Below are positions 44,334 through 52,501 of a stretch of DNA of 64,000 bases, piece by piece (position 1 is the first letter of the stretch; each line of letters begins with the position of its first letter). The notes beneath the pieces were generated by a model that was not told where the DNA came from, did no database searches, and saw only the letters and a list, made by a program, of their open reading frames with translations. Source of the DNA: MGIIa-L3 sp11892u (GTDB lineage Archaea > Thermoplasmatota > Poseidoniia > Poseidoniales > Poseidoniaceae); the NCBI GenBank assembly GCA_965659685.1, contig CBFHXB010000003.1, positions 45,824 to 109,823 of the forward strand. The letters run 5' to 3'. The position numbers and the translations under genes are program-made.

Positions 44334-45251
44334 ATGCCGACCGATTTCATCGCCTATGTTCGTCATGAAGAGAAGCTCCTGCTTCTCCGCCGTCACAGCT
44401 CCGACGCCAGTTTCCCAGGCCTTTGGGACGGCGTCTACGGCAGCGGCTCCACCCCTGAAGAAGTGCTGAGCCGCGTTGCGGAAGTCACCGGCCTTTCGAT
44501 CGACCAACTCGTCCTCCACAAGGAAGGGCCAGACCGTGGTATCGACATGGGCCGCACGCTTGTTGACGTGATCCCCTACCTTGTGGTCTCCACCAGCGAC
44601 GAGGTCACTCCCGCCGGCGTCTACGACGCAGCCGAGTGGATTGACCCCGGCCACCTCCAGAACTACAATTGCATCTTCTCGGACCTTGACATGGAAGGCG
44701 CTGACACGCTGTTCAAGGAAATGTACGGCTCCGTGGGTTCCTTCCTCTACATCGTCAAGTCCGCCATCGGCTCCGAGCAGCGTCTGGCCTCCGAGATGAA
44801 CGCCCGAATCCACGGCAGCGGAAGCCTCCGTACGCTCAAGGACGAAATCATGTCCATCGTGCATCCGCACAGCATGCGAGGCTACGTCTTCGTCGAAGCC
44901 AGCGCCAAGCACCACGTGGAGAAGCTCATTGGTCGGGCCGGTGGACGAGATCCCAAGGCGCGTCGTGGGCTCAACCTTACTCCTCTGAAGAACGCGAAGT
45001 CTGTTCTTCCAGGTGAGGCACCTTTGGAGAACATCCTCCCCTACCTCGAGCCGAAGGCCGTGACCAGCGGCATCGACGTGGGCTGCATCGTCGAAATCGT
45101 GACGGGTGCGTTCAAGGGCGAAAAAGCCCGCATCACCGCCGTGGCCGACACCAAGGAAGAGGTCACCATGGAACTCTATGAGCAGGTCATTCCAATGACG
45201 CTCAGCATGCGCGGTGACCACGTTCGGGTCATCGAGCGCGTCAACGAGTGA
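44334..45251 (+). CDS. spt5: transcription elongation factor Spt5 (NusG-like) with N-terminal Nudix-like domain
   Basis: 305 residues, twice the usual archaeal Spt5. Residues 136-238 form the NGN domain (SFLYIVKSAIGSEQRLASEM, then HSMRGYVFVEASAKHHVEKL) and 242-302 the KOW domain (SGIDVGCIVEIVTGAFKGEK); Spt5 closes the RNA polymerase clamp. Residues 1-112 resemble a Nudix hydrolase: FIAYVRHEEKLLLLRRHSSD, FPGLWDGVYGSGSTPEEVLS, RVAEVTGL. In the Nudix box REUxEExGU the positions read S46-R47-V48-A49-E50-V51, so most catalytic Glu are lost. ATG 44334 has GAGGTG upstream; no separate gene or frameshift is seen between the domains. Confidence 0.9.
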   Translation: MPTDFIAYVRHEEKLLLLRRHSSDASFPGLWDGVYGSGSTPEEVLSRVAEVTGLSIDQLVLHKEGPDRGIDMGRTLVDVIPYLVVSTSDEVTPAGVYDAAEWIDPGHLQNYNCIFSDLDMEGADTLFKEMYGSVGSFLYIVKSAIGSEQRLASEMNARIHGSGSLRTLKDEIMSIVHPHSMRGYVFVEASAKHHVEKLIGRAGGRDPKARRGLNLTPLKNAKSVLPGEAPLENILPYLEPKAVTSGIDVGCIVEIVTGAFKGEKARITAVADTKEEVTMELYEQVIPMTLSMRGDHVRVIERVNE

Positions 45252-45324
45252 GTCCAAACGGGACAATCGCCACACTGCGAGGCCGTAAGGCCGCCAATTT
45301 CCCCGCCTCTGCGCCTCCATTGCG

Positions 45325-45332
45325 ATTATATA
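45325..45332 (+). promoter_or_regulatory. TATA box of the L11-L1-L10-L12 genes
   Basis: ATTATATA stands out in GC-rich surroundings. The expected transcription start is near 45356, leaving a leader of about 25 bases before the L11 ATG at 45380. It lies in the 128-base gap after spt5. Confidence 0.6.
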
Positions 45333-45379
45333 CACGAGTCAAGTCGGCCACCTGCACGCAAGGTGCAGGAAGCATTGTC

Positions 45380-45655
45380 ATGGCCAAGCCTTGGACCGCA
45401 GAGCTCGTCAAGAAGGCGCTCGGCGTGAAGAAGTGCAACGGATCCATGGACGCGGCCACCGAGGACCTTCCTCTCGAGAAGGCCATCGGCGTGGCCAAGG
45501 ACAAGGCCGGTGACCTCACCGGTGCCGACCTGAAGGCGATGACCCGTGAGGTCATCGGCACCTGTGTTGCGATGCGCGTCAAGATTGACGGCCACTGGCC
45601 CAAGGACGCGCTGAAGATCATCGAAAACGGAGAGTGGGACGACCGATTCAACTGA
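45380..45655 (+). CDS. rpl11: ribosomal protein L11, C-terminal domain only
   Basis: 91 residues from ATG 45380 (MAKPWTAELVKKALGVKKCN). The part LEKAIGVAKDKAGDLTGADL, REVIGTCVAMRVKIDGHWPK and IIENGEW aligns to the rRNA-binding CTD of archaeal L11 with the same order (LIKKELG, IAKMKMDDM, EIIGTCKSMGVKVEG). The usual 70-residue N-terminal domain with its PPLGPALG motif is missing: only 128 bases separate spt5 from this gene and they do not code for it. The start is supported by the TATA box at 45325. Operon position is the normal L11 slot. Confidence 0.88.
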   Translation: MAKPWTAELVKKALGVKKCNGSMDAATEDLPLEKAIGVAKDKAGDLTGADLKAMTREVIGTCVAMRVKIDGHWPKDALKIIENGEWDDRFN

Positions 45656-45717
45656 ACAAGATTCACGAAATGCGGGAGAGGCGCTCGTCGCCTCGCAGAC
45701 CGCAGGGGTGACTTACC

Positions 45718-46362
45718 ATGCAAGACAACATCACCGCCGCCATCACCGAAGCCCTGGACAAGGCACCTGAGCGTGCCTTCGTCGAATCAATCGAGTTCGC
45801 GTTCACCATCAAGGACGTTGACCTCAAGAATCCCAACAACCGGATCAAGGAAGAGATTCGCCTTCCTTCGGGCCGTGGCAAGGAGATCAAGGTCGCCATG
45901 TTCGCTGCGGGTGAAGCCGCAGAGAAGGCCAAGGCTGGAGGCATCGATGTCTTCGCCCCCGCTCAAATCGAAGAGATGGGCACCAACAAGGGCATGGGCA
46001 AGAAGGTGGCCAACCGCTACGACTTCTTCCTCTCTGAGGTTCCTCACATGGGCCTTGTCGGTCGCTGGCTTGGTGTCATCCTCGGTCCCCGTGGGAAGAT
46101 GCCTCGCCCCGTTCCCCCCGTGCTCGACCCCGCCGTTGTGGCCACCGGTCTGCGCAGCACCGTTGTGGTGAAGTCCGGAGACAAGATGACCTTCCACGCC
46201 ATCTTTGGCACCGCCAACCAATCCTTGGATGAGTTGACCGCCAACGCGATGGAAGTCTACAAGCGTGTGATGACCCGTCTGGAACGCGGTCCAAACAACA
46301 TCCGTTCGCTCTACGTCAAGACGACCATGGGTCCGTCCGTCAAGGTGGAGGTGGCCGCGTGA
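45718..46362 (+). CDS. rpl1: 50S ribosomal protein L1
   Basis: 214 residues, usual length for archaeal L1. PNNRIKEEIRLPSGRGKEIK, then GTNKGMGKKVANRYDFFLSE, HMGLVGRWLGVILGPRGKMP and KMTFHAIFGTANQSLDELTA are hallmarks of the two-domain protein of the L1 stalk. It ends GTGA into the L10 start (overlap 46359-46362). L1 often represses its own message in archaea; no structured operator is visible to me. Confidence 0.96.
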   Translation: MQDNITAAITEALDKAPERAFVESIEFAFTIKDVDLKNPNNRIKEEIRLPSGRGKEIKVAMFAAGEAAEKAKAGGIDVFAPAQIEEMGTNKGMGKKVANRYDFFLSEVPHMGLVGRWLGVILGPRGKMPRPVPPVLDPAVVATGLRSTVVVKSGDKMTFHAIFGTANQSLDELTANAMEVYKRVMTRLERGPNNIRSLYVKTTMGPSVKVEVAA

Positions 46363-47378
46363 TTCCCAAGGTCGTGTCCTGGAAGCGCGACACCGTCGCC
46401 GACCTTGAGTCCCTCATCTCGTCCGGTGACACCATTGCGGTCATCGACATCCACGGGGTTCCCGCGGACACGATGATCCAGATGCGCAAATCCCTCCGTG
46501 ACGACATGGACATCCGTGTCGCCAAGAAGCGCCTGATGCGCCTTGCTTGGGAAAACAGCGGAAAGGACCTCGACACCCTCAACTCCCTGTTCGAAGGGGC
46601 CGTCCAGCCGGCCATCGTGTCCACCAGCGCCAAGAACTCCTTCGAGCTCTTCACGGACCTCAAAGCCACCGAAGCCGGCCGTGCCGCCAAGCCCGGTGAC
46701 ATCGCCCCTCACGACATCGTCGTGGAAAAGATGGACACGGGCATGCCCCCCGGTCCGATCGTCGGTGAACTGAACTCCGTTGGGATTCCCGCGAAGATCA
46801 TGGGCGGAAGCGTCCACATTCAGAAGGAAACCGTGGTCCTGAAGGAAGGCGAAGGATTCGAGGGCGACCTCGGAATGATGCTCGGCAAGATTGGCATCAA
46901 CCCCATCGTCACGGGCCTCCGCTTGATTGGAACGTACGAAGATGGCGTCATTTTCCGCCCCGACGTGCTCGACATCGACTTCGAGACCTTCCGCTCCGAT
47001 TTGATCGGCTTTGCGGCTGGCGCGTTCAACGTCGCCTGCCACGTCGGATGGTTCACGCCCGAGACCACCCCAACCCTGCTCGCGAAGGCTTCCTCGGAAG
47101 CCCTGGCCGTGGCCCTCGAGGTGGCTCACATCTCGACCACGACCCTCCCGCACCTGCTTGGCCGCGCTCACCGCGCCGCCATGGGCGTCGCGGGATCGCT
47201 CGATTCCTCCGCCCTCGACGACGAGTTGGCGGCCATGCTGGGGGCTGCAGCTGACGCTGCTGCCGCCACGGTCGCCGTCGCCGAGAGCACCGAAACCGCC
47301 CCAGCCGAGGCGGCCGAGGACGAGGAAGAGGAAGAAGAGGAAGCCAGCTTCGGCGGCCTTGGAGACCTGTTCGGCTGA
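46359..47378 (+). CDS. rpl10: 50S ribosomal protein L10 (P0-type)
   Basis: 339 residues from GTG 46359. N-terminal rRNA-binding domain (MRKSLRDDMDIRVAKKRLMR), inserted archaeal/eukaryotic domain II (GDIAPHDIVVEKMDTGMPPG; FEGDLGMMLGKIGINPI), then C-terminal helical spine that binds L12 dimers, ending in an Ala-rich, Glu-rich flexible tail with ASFGGLGDLFG. This tail is shared with L12 and recruits elongation factors. L12 follows after 27 bases. Confidence 0.96.
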   Translation: MIPKVVSWKRDTVADLESLISSGDTIAVIDIHGVPADTMIQMRKSLRDDMDIRVAKKRLMRLAWENSGKDLDTLNSLFEGAVQPAIVSTSAKNSFELFTDLKATEAGRAAKPGDIAPHDIVVEKMDTGMPPGPIVGELNSVGIPAKIMGGSVHIQKETVVLKEGEGFEGDLGMMLGKIGINPIVTGLRLIGTYEDGVIFRPDVLDIDFETFRSDLIGFAAGAFNVACHVGWFTPETTPTLLAKASSEALAVALEVAHISTTTLPHLLGRAHRAAMGVAGSLDSSALDDELAAMLGAAADAAAATVAVAESTETAPAEAAEDEEEEEEEASFGGLGDLFG

Positions 47379-47405
47379 ACAACCAAAACACATGAGGTGA
47401 ATGAA

Positions 47406-47708
47406 ATGGAATACGTCTACGCTGCCATGATGCTGCACGCTGCTGAGAAGGACATCAACGACGATGCCGTGACCGCCGTTCTGGCGGCCGCCGGTGTCGA
47501 CGTCGACGCTGCCCGAGTGAAGGCCCTGGTGGCCTCGCTCGGTGGCATCGACATCGCTGAAGCCATGACGCAGGCCGTCGCTGCCCCCGCTGCCGCTGCA
47601 CCCGCTGCGGCTGCCTCCGGAGCTTCCGACGCCGCCCCCGCTGAGGAGGCCGCTGAAGAAGAAGAGGAAGACGGTGGCTTCGAAGGCCTCGGCTCGCTCT
47701 TCGGCTGA
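47406..47708 (+). CDS. rpl12: 50S ribosomal protein L12 (P1-type)
   Basis: 100 residues from ATG 47406 (MEYVYAAMMLHAAEKDINDD), the archaeal L12 start; an ATG nine bases earlier is less likely. N-terminal dimerisation helices (AVTAVLAAAGVDVDAARVKA; LVASLGGIDIAEAMTQAVA), an Ala hinge, then EEEEEDGGFEGLGSLFG, the factor-recruiting tail. GAGGTGA lies upstream of the start. Last gene of the stalk operon. Confidence 0.95.
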   Translation: MEYVYAAMMLHAAEKDINDDAVTAVLAAAGVDVDAARVKALVASLGGIDIAEAMTQAVAAPAAAAPAAAASGASDAAPAEEAAEEEEEDGGFEGLGSLFG

Positions 47709-47713
47709 TCCGA

Positions 47714-47810
47714 CACGACCGCTGTCGTGCTGACCCAGGCCTGCCTGCGTCAGCCTTGATGGCCGGTCCCGAACGGGACCACCTCACCGTTGTCGGAGGC
47801 CACCGGCCAT
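47714..47810. repeat. three hairpins after rpl12
   Basis: Serial inverted repeats: CACGAC/GTCGTG (47714-47719/47724-47729); an 11-base pair CTGACCCAGGC with GCCTGCGTCAG (10 of 11 match, 47730-47740/47743-47753); and outer arms ATGGCCGGT/ACCGGCCAT (47759-47767/47802-47810) enclosing GTCCCGAACGGGAC (47766-47779). They fill most of the 150-base gap. No T-run. Could be a termination/processing region or a structured RNA. Confidence 0.5.
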
Positions 47811-47858
47811 TGCCCCCACGCTCGACACCTTGATGCCCGGTCCGCCCGGGGCTGAGTC

Positions 47859-48365
47859 ATGGTGCGGCCACAATCGCTCGACCTTGAGGTCAGCGTCAGC
47901 CCCATCGCTGCAGTTCGCGCACTGCGAACGGTCATCCAGGAAGCGGGCTGGGCCATGCGCCGTCATGAAGGCGCCCGGATGGTGGACCGTTTTGCGATCA
48001 TCATGCCCATGACCCAAGCCACCCGTACCATTGGCTTGGAGATCCTTGACGGACCTCTGCACGGTGGCCTGATCACCGCATGGTCCGAGACCCGTGGGTC
48101 AACCGGAGAAGTCCACCAAATCAGTTGGCTGCTCCCGGGGGGCACAGATTCAGGACTGGGGCTTGATTTGATCCATGCCTGGGCCAACGCGCTCCCTCGC
48201 ATCCCTTGGAAGTGGACCTTCGGCGAGCGCTCCACGGTGGGTTTTCTTTTGCCGACATGGAGGAAATCGAAACGTGCCTTCGATGCGCTTGGATTCGATG
48301 TCGGTTCGAAAGCATGGCCACGCGAGAACCACCGCACATGGCCACCTGAGGATGAAGAGGCGTGA
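47859..48365 (+). CDS. hypothetical protein
   Basis: 168 residues. The fold looks alpha/beta: VSVSPIAAVRALRTVIQEAG, then FAIIMPMTQATRTIGLEIL strands, a long middle, and SVGFLLPTWRKSKRAFDALGF. No signal peptide, no membrane helix, no recognised motif. The start ATG 47859 follows the hairpins after rpl12. The next gene begins 59 bases later with no obvious coupling. Reported as coding because codon pattern, length and spacing resemble its neighbours. Confidence 0.5.
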   Translation: MVRPQSLDLEVSVSPIAAVRALRTVIQEAGWAMRRHEGARMVDRFAIIMPMTQATRTIGLEILDGPLHGGLITAWSETRGSTGEVHQISWLLPGGTDSGLGLDLIHAWANALPRIPWKWTFGERSTVGFLLPTWRKSKRAFDALGFDVGSKAWPRENHRTWPPEDEEA

Positions 48366-48424
48366 CCTTGCGCCGAGAAGGTGATAGGTTCGAGGCACCT
48401 CGGACGACACGGAGGGCGCGGACC

Positions 48425-49141
48425 ATGTCGAAAGTGAGCGACTTTGTCGAGCGGGTCAAGACCGAGCGCGATGCGCAAATTTTGGTCGCTGGCATCCTCT
48501 TCTTCACCATCGCATTCCCCGTGGCTTTCGCCAGCGCTGCCGCGGGCGTGGATTCCGCCGGCCTTTCGGCCGTCGGCGACTATGTCGTCAACGGTGAAAT
48601 CGATACCATCCTCCTTGAGGAAGGAGGCGAATACATCCAGGACGGCGACGAATGGCCCGTGAGTCAGACCTCGGACGCCGTGCGAAACGAAATTGAAACC
48701 GCGGGCGGCAACGTGGTCGGCATCCGCATCACGATGACCTACGACGAGGACGAGGAGTTCAGCGGACTAACCTGCGCCGCTGCCAGCGGAAGCGACGCAC
48801 CCGACACCATCACCGCCACCCTTGAGCACAACGAGATGACCAACTCTGGCTCGGGGGAGAACCCCGGTTCCCACACGGTGGACCTCACCTGGGTCAACCT
48901 CTCATTGTTGGATGAAGAGGTCATCTCGGGCATGAGCGGCACCGAGATTTCGGACGAACTCAATGCGGGTGACGACGGCCTTGGCGCCTACGACATCGTG
49001 ATCGGCGTGACGGCAGCAGCAGGCAACGCCCCTGGCGCCTGCTCCCGTAGCGACAACGGCGAAGACGTGTCGTGGACGATCGAACTGCTTGTGCTCGACT
49101 TCACCGTCGCGCCCTTCATCGAAGTCGACGCAACCCTCTGA
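48425..49141 (+). CDS. membrane-anchored extracellular protein
   Basis: 238 residues from ATG 48425. Short basic N-terminus, one membrane helix at about 17-38 (QILVAGILFFTIAFPVAF), then an acidic outside domain with Cys at the middle (LTCAAASGSD) and near the end (GACSRSDNGED). A beta-sandwich pattern is suggested by alternating hydrophobic strands and EHNEMTNSGSGENPG loops. No known family; anchored with its C-terminus outside. Confidence 0.6.
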   Translation: MSKVSDFVERVKTERDAQILVAGILFFTIAFPVAFASAAAGVDSAGLSAVGDYVVNGEIDTILLEEGGEYIQDGDEWPVSQTSDAVRNEIETAGGNVVGIRITMTYDEDEEFSGLTCAAASGSDAPDTITATLEHNEMTNSGSGENPGSHTVDLTWVNLSLLDEEVISGMSGTEISDELNAGDDGLGAYDIVIGVTAAAGNAPGACSRSDNGEDVSWTIELLVLDFTVAPFIEVDATL

Positions 49142-49144
49142 TCC

Positions 49145-50587
49145 TCACGCAAAAGCGTCGAGGAAACCACCGACGTCGATCAGCGGAGCCACCCGCTCTT
49201 CGATGCGCTCACGGATGTGGGCCAGCATGGCCTCGCTTCGGGCTTCGGCCCGCATCACGAGGACGGACTCCGTGTTTGAGCGTCGGGCAAGGTACCAGCC
49301 TTGTTGCACCCCATGCTCGTCCTCGAAGCGCACACGAACGCCGTCAACGGTGCTGTGCGGAAGGTCGGCAAAGGCGGCGGTGATGCCCGCCACAACGGGC
49401 TCCTTCCGAGCTTCATCGCAAGGCACCTTGCATTCGCCGGTGGTGGGCAGGTTGGGCGCCACCGCGTCGAGGGCCTGACCGAAGGTCCGGCCTTCCGAGG
49501 CTTGCCTCGACCACAATTCGACGATGCGAGCGGCGTTGTACAGGGAACAATCGAAGCCGTACCATCCACGGTCGGCGGGGAACAGGTGACCGCTCATCTC
49601 AGCAGCGAACCGGCAACCGGGCCGCTCGGCCAAGGCTCGCTTCATGAACGAGTGGCCGGTTCGTGCCATGATCGGCGTTCCGCCAGCGGCAAGGACGGCG
49701 CTTTCAACGTTCATGGAACACTTCACGTCGTAGATGACGGTTCGTTCGTTCTCGGTGGCGTGGTCGTCAAGGTCCGCCAAGACGTCTCCGACAAGAAGCG
49801 CCACAAGGCGGTCGGGGTAGACGAAGGCGCCCGTTTCGGTCACGGCACCAATGCGGTCACCGTCACCGTCGCTGCCCAGTCCAAACTCGCAACCGTGCGT
49901 GGTGACGACATCCGCCAGATCGGTCATGTTGTAGGGTCGAGTCGGGTCCGCACCGTGGTTCGGTTCGCTGGCGTCCCAGGTGCAATGCACCGCTTCGACC
50001 TTCGCACCGATGGCCTCCAGTACCTCGACAAGGAAAGGCCCGGGGACCGCGTTGCCCGCGTCCACGGCCACGTGCACAGGACGGCCAAGAGGCCCCACAC
50101 TTTCTGCGATGGCCGCAAGGTAGGCCGGCATGTGAGGGGCAAGGGTTCGCTTTCCTTCACCGGTGTCGAAGTCCCCTTGGAGGAAGACCTCTCGAAGCGC
50201 TTGGATTTCATCGCCGGCCAAGGGCAAGTTGCCTCGGCACATCTTGAATCCGTTGTGGGTTGGCATGGGGAGGTGGCTGGCCGTGACCATCACACCACCG
50301 TCTACCTCCATCGTCCAGCATGCATGGTACAGCGCACCGGTGGTGCAGACGTCGAGATCCACGATGTCCGCCCCCGCGTCTTGCATGCCTTGCATCAAGG
50401 CGTCAGCCAAGGCCGTGCTGGAGGTCCGAATGTCCCGGCCCACGGCCAGACGCTTGGCACCGAGGTACGTGGCAAGCGCTTGTCCGAGTCGCTTCGCGAA
50501 GGCGGGCGTCAGTTCACCCGAGCCGTCACCGTTGGCCAATCCCCGGATGTCGTAGGCCTTGAAGCAGTGCTCGGGCCATGGTGGCAT
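49145..50587 (-). CDS. phosphomannomutase/phosphoglucomutase family enzyme
   Basis: 480 residues from ATG 50587 (MPPWPEHCFKAYDIRG). alpha-D-phosphohexomutase: FKAYDIRGLANGDGSGELTP N-terminus, phosphoserine loop GVMVTASHLPMPTHNGFKMC, metal-binding LGSDGDGDRIGAVTE, sugar-binding loop in AEMSGHLFPADRGWYG (E-x-SGH), and C-terminal phosphate loop (RRSNTESVLVMRAEARSE). Length fits mannose/glucose mutases of archaea, which feed glycan and lipid sugar pathways. Upstream in-frame leader overlaps RidA and is rejected. Confidence 0.93.
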   Translation of the reverse strand: MPPWPEHCFKAYDIRGLANGDGSGELTPAFAKRLGQALATYLGAKRLAVGRDIRTSSTALADALMQGMQDAGADIVDLDVCTTGALYHACWTMEVDGGVMVTASHLPMPTHNGFKMCRGNLPLAGDEIQALREVFLQGDFDTGEGKRTLAPHMPAYLAAIAESVGPLGRPVHVAVDAGNAVPGPFLVEVLEAIGAKVEAVHCTWDASEPNHGADPTRPYNMTDLADVVTTHGCEFGLGSDGDGDRIGAVTETGAFVYPDRLVALLVGDVLADLDDHATENERTVIYDVKCSMNVESAVLAAGGTPIMARTGHSFMKRALAERPGCRFAAEMSGHLFPADRGWYGFDCSLYNAARIVELWSRQASEGRTFGQALDAVAPNLPTTGECKVPCDEARKEPVVAGITAAFADLPHSTVDGVRVRFEDEHGVQQGWYLARRSNTESVLVMRAEARSEAMLAHIRERIEERVAPLIDVGGFLDAFA

Positions 50588-50627
50588 GCTGGTCCCAGTG
50601 CGGGGCTGCTCTTGAACGCGCCTCCTT

Positions 50628-51002
50628 TCATGCGGAACCGACGACCGCATGGGCGACGATTTCCACCGATGCACCTGCAGGCAATGCGGCGGCTTGGAAC
50701 GCCGCTCGCGTGGGTGGGACCCGAACGCCATCCAGCCAAGCGGCGTACACCTCGTTCATGGCCGAGAAGTCCTCGATGTCCAGCAACAGAACTTGCACCG
50801 ACACGAGGTCGTGCTTGCTGGATCCGCCGGCTTCGAGCAGCGCATCGATCTTGGCCAAGGCCCCGGCCACTTGGGCTTGCAGGTCACCGGCTTCGGGAGC
50901 GATCTGTCCAGACAGCCACAGGTCGTTACCTGAGCGAACGCCGGGTGTGTAAGGGCCGTACACGGCACCTCCGTCGATGGCGATGGCTTGCTTCGTGGTC
51001 AT
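50628..51002 (-). CDS. ridA: RidA family protein
   Basis: 124 residues from ATG 51002 (MTTKQAIAIDGGAVYGPYTP). YjgF/RidA trimer-fold protein that hydrolyses reactive enamines/imines. Motifs: GNDLWLSGQIAPEAGDLQ, the SVQVLLLDIEDFSAMNEVYA strand-helix, and the active-site Arg and C-terminal PPTRAAFQAAALPAGASVEI. Forty bases upstream of the phosphohexomutase start on the same strand; a functional link is not evident. Confidence 0.9.
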   Translation of the reverse strand: MTTKQAIAIDGGAVYGPYTPGVRSGNDLWLSGQIAPEAGDLQAQVAGALAKIDALLEAGGSSKHDLVSVQVLLLDIEDFSAMNEVYAAWLDGVRVPPTRAAFQAAALPAGASVEIVAHAVVGSA

Positions 51003-51052
51003 GGTGAACCCAGCCGCCCATCGGTCCTTCAACCTCCGGTCGGCGTGCCTAT

Positions 51053-52072
51053 GTGCCGTTGGCCCTAGCGTGGTCTGTGGCGACGTGTTGGGTGTTGGAC
51101 CATCCTGCGCACGTCAGGGCCATGGCTCCTTTTGTGCGGGAGGGAAGCACCCAAGACATGCTGCTTTTGACCGACCGCGCCGAAGTCCGCGCCCTCTACG
51201 ACCAGCGTGACGGGCATCTTCCGTCCCGTCGGGCGGCATGGATCCCCCGAGCGTCGGGCGCATGGAGCGGCCAACGGCGGCTCCGTCATGCGGTTCGCCA
51301 TCTGAAGCGCTGGTGCCGTGACGTGCCGGGAAGCCACCGCATGGTCGCGATGAACGCGCCCCTCATGCCATGGGCAGGTCGGCTTGCGGGCCTCACGCGG
51401 CGCTGGTGTGCCGTGGACACGGAAATCCAGCATCGCAACCTTCGGTGGCTTGAGCGTGGGGTCACGGACCTGGTGGTGCCGACCCACTGGAGAGAGGACC
51501 TCGACGGAGGGCGACTCGCGGCGTGGAAACGCGGTGCAGCTGCAGGCCGTTGGCGGCTGCACCGGCTGGACGGGACCCATCAACACCTGCACCTTGTGCC
51601 CATCCGCCGCCCGACGGACCTTGCTGACCCACCTCGCATCCTTGTGCGGCGTTTGCTTGGCACCGGTTCCCACGATGAAGGCGAGGTGATCGCGCTGCCG
51701 GATGCGGTCATCGACGGATTCCAAGTTCTCGCTTGGGACGAGGAGGCGGGTCCATCGGACCGAATGGCGTGGAGCCTGCTGGACCGTCTCTCGGACGTGG
51801 ATGGCGTCGTCACGCAATCCACGACCTTCGCGGCGGAAGCGGCCTACCTCGGAGTGCCGACGTTGTTGGTCTCGGCGGGCGAGCGCGGTTACCTCGACCG
51901 CGTTGAGGCAGAAGGATGGCCGCTCTTCCGTCACCGTGGCGCATGCGAGGGCGAGGCATGGCTGGACGTTCGGGCCCGATGGGCGACCGGCATGGCGCTG
52001 ACGGATGCGCTGGCGCCCGACCCATGGCCCAACGCGAAAGCCGAGTTTGACGTGCTGCTTCAGGACGGCTGA
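51053..52072 (+). CDS. DUF354 glycosyltransferase-like protein
   Basis: 339 residues from GTG 51053, though an internal GTG may be the true start (the homologous region begins about residue 14). The N-terminal VATCWVLDHPAHVRAMAP is the DUF354 fold start (xxW-DHP-HV), a GT-B family seen in archaea. Later blocks: PTHWREDL, HDEGEVIALPDAVIDGFQVL, and a nucleotide-sugar style C-terminus VTQSTTFAAEAAYLGVPTLL (E-x-G-P loop). No membrane helix. Donor and acceptor are unknown. The 3' end overlaps the Nudix gene by 13 bases. Confidence 0.7.
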   Translation: MPLALAWSVATCWVLDHPAHVRAMAPFVREGSTQDMLLLTDRAEVRALYDQRDGHLPSRRAAWIPRASGAWSGQRRLRHAVRHLKRWCRDVPGSHRMVAMNAPLMPWAGRLAGLTRRWCAVDTEIQHRNLRWLERGVTDLVVPTHWREDLDGGRLAAWKRGAAAGRWRLHRLDGTHQHLHLVPIRRPTDLADPPRILVRRLLGTGSHDEGEVIALPDAVIDGFQVLAWDEEAGPSDRMAWSLLDRLSDVDGVVTQSTTFAAEAAYLGVPTLLVSAGERGYLDRVEAEGWPLFRHRGACEGEAWLDVRARWATGMALTDALAPDPWPNAKAEFDVLLQDG

Positions 52073-52497
52073 AGCCAGCGGCGAAGGACGTCTTCGTGGT
52101 CGCCGTTGAGGCGGTAAGCACCGGCGAGCACGTCTGCGATGGGCACAAAGCGCGCATCGGCTGCATCGTCACCGGGCAGAGGTTCCTGTGTCGGATCGAC
52201 CATCTCCACTTCGTAGACGATGCTGACCACGTGCTTTCGCTCGTCCCGTTCAGGGTCGCTCATCACCATGAGGAGCCTCGGACTGTGGCCGCGGATGCCC
52301 GTTTCCTCTTCCAATTCACGCAAGGCTCCCGCTTCCGCGGTCTCTCCAACGTCCATGAAACCGCCCGGGCACCCCCAAGATCCCACGTTGGGTGGATGCT
52401 TGCGTTGAATCAACAGGACCTCGTCCCCGCGACGGACGCACGCGTCCACGGCAAGGCTGGGGTTCTCGTACCCCTGACAGCGGTCGCAGATGCCCAT
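52060..52497 (-). CDS. Nudix hydrolase
   Basis: 145 residues with an intact Nudix box: G46, E52, R60, E61, E64, E65, G67 (GFMDVGETAEAGALRELEEE). Pyrophosphohydrolase for nucleoside-diphosphate-linked substrates, Mg-dependent. CDRC at the N-terminus may bind a metal. The intact box contrasts with the degenerate one in the Spt5 fusion. Starts 4 bases after the UppS stop on the same strand. Confidence 0.92.
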   Translation of the reverse strand: MGICDRCQGYENPSLAVDACVRRGDEVLLIQRKHPPNVGSWGCPGGFMDVGETAEAGALRELEEETGIRGHSPRLLMVMSDPERDERKHVVSIVYEVEMVDPTQEPLPGDDAADARFVPIADVLAGAYRLNGDHEDVLRRWLQPS

Positions 52498-52501
52498 GGA
52501 C

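Noticed and set aside
49301..51007. 568-residue plus-strand reading
   Set aside because: Antisense to the phosphohexomutase and RidA genes, both of which are well supported.
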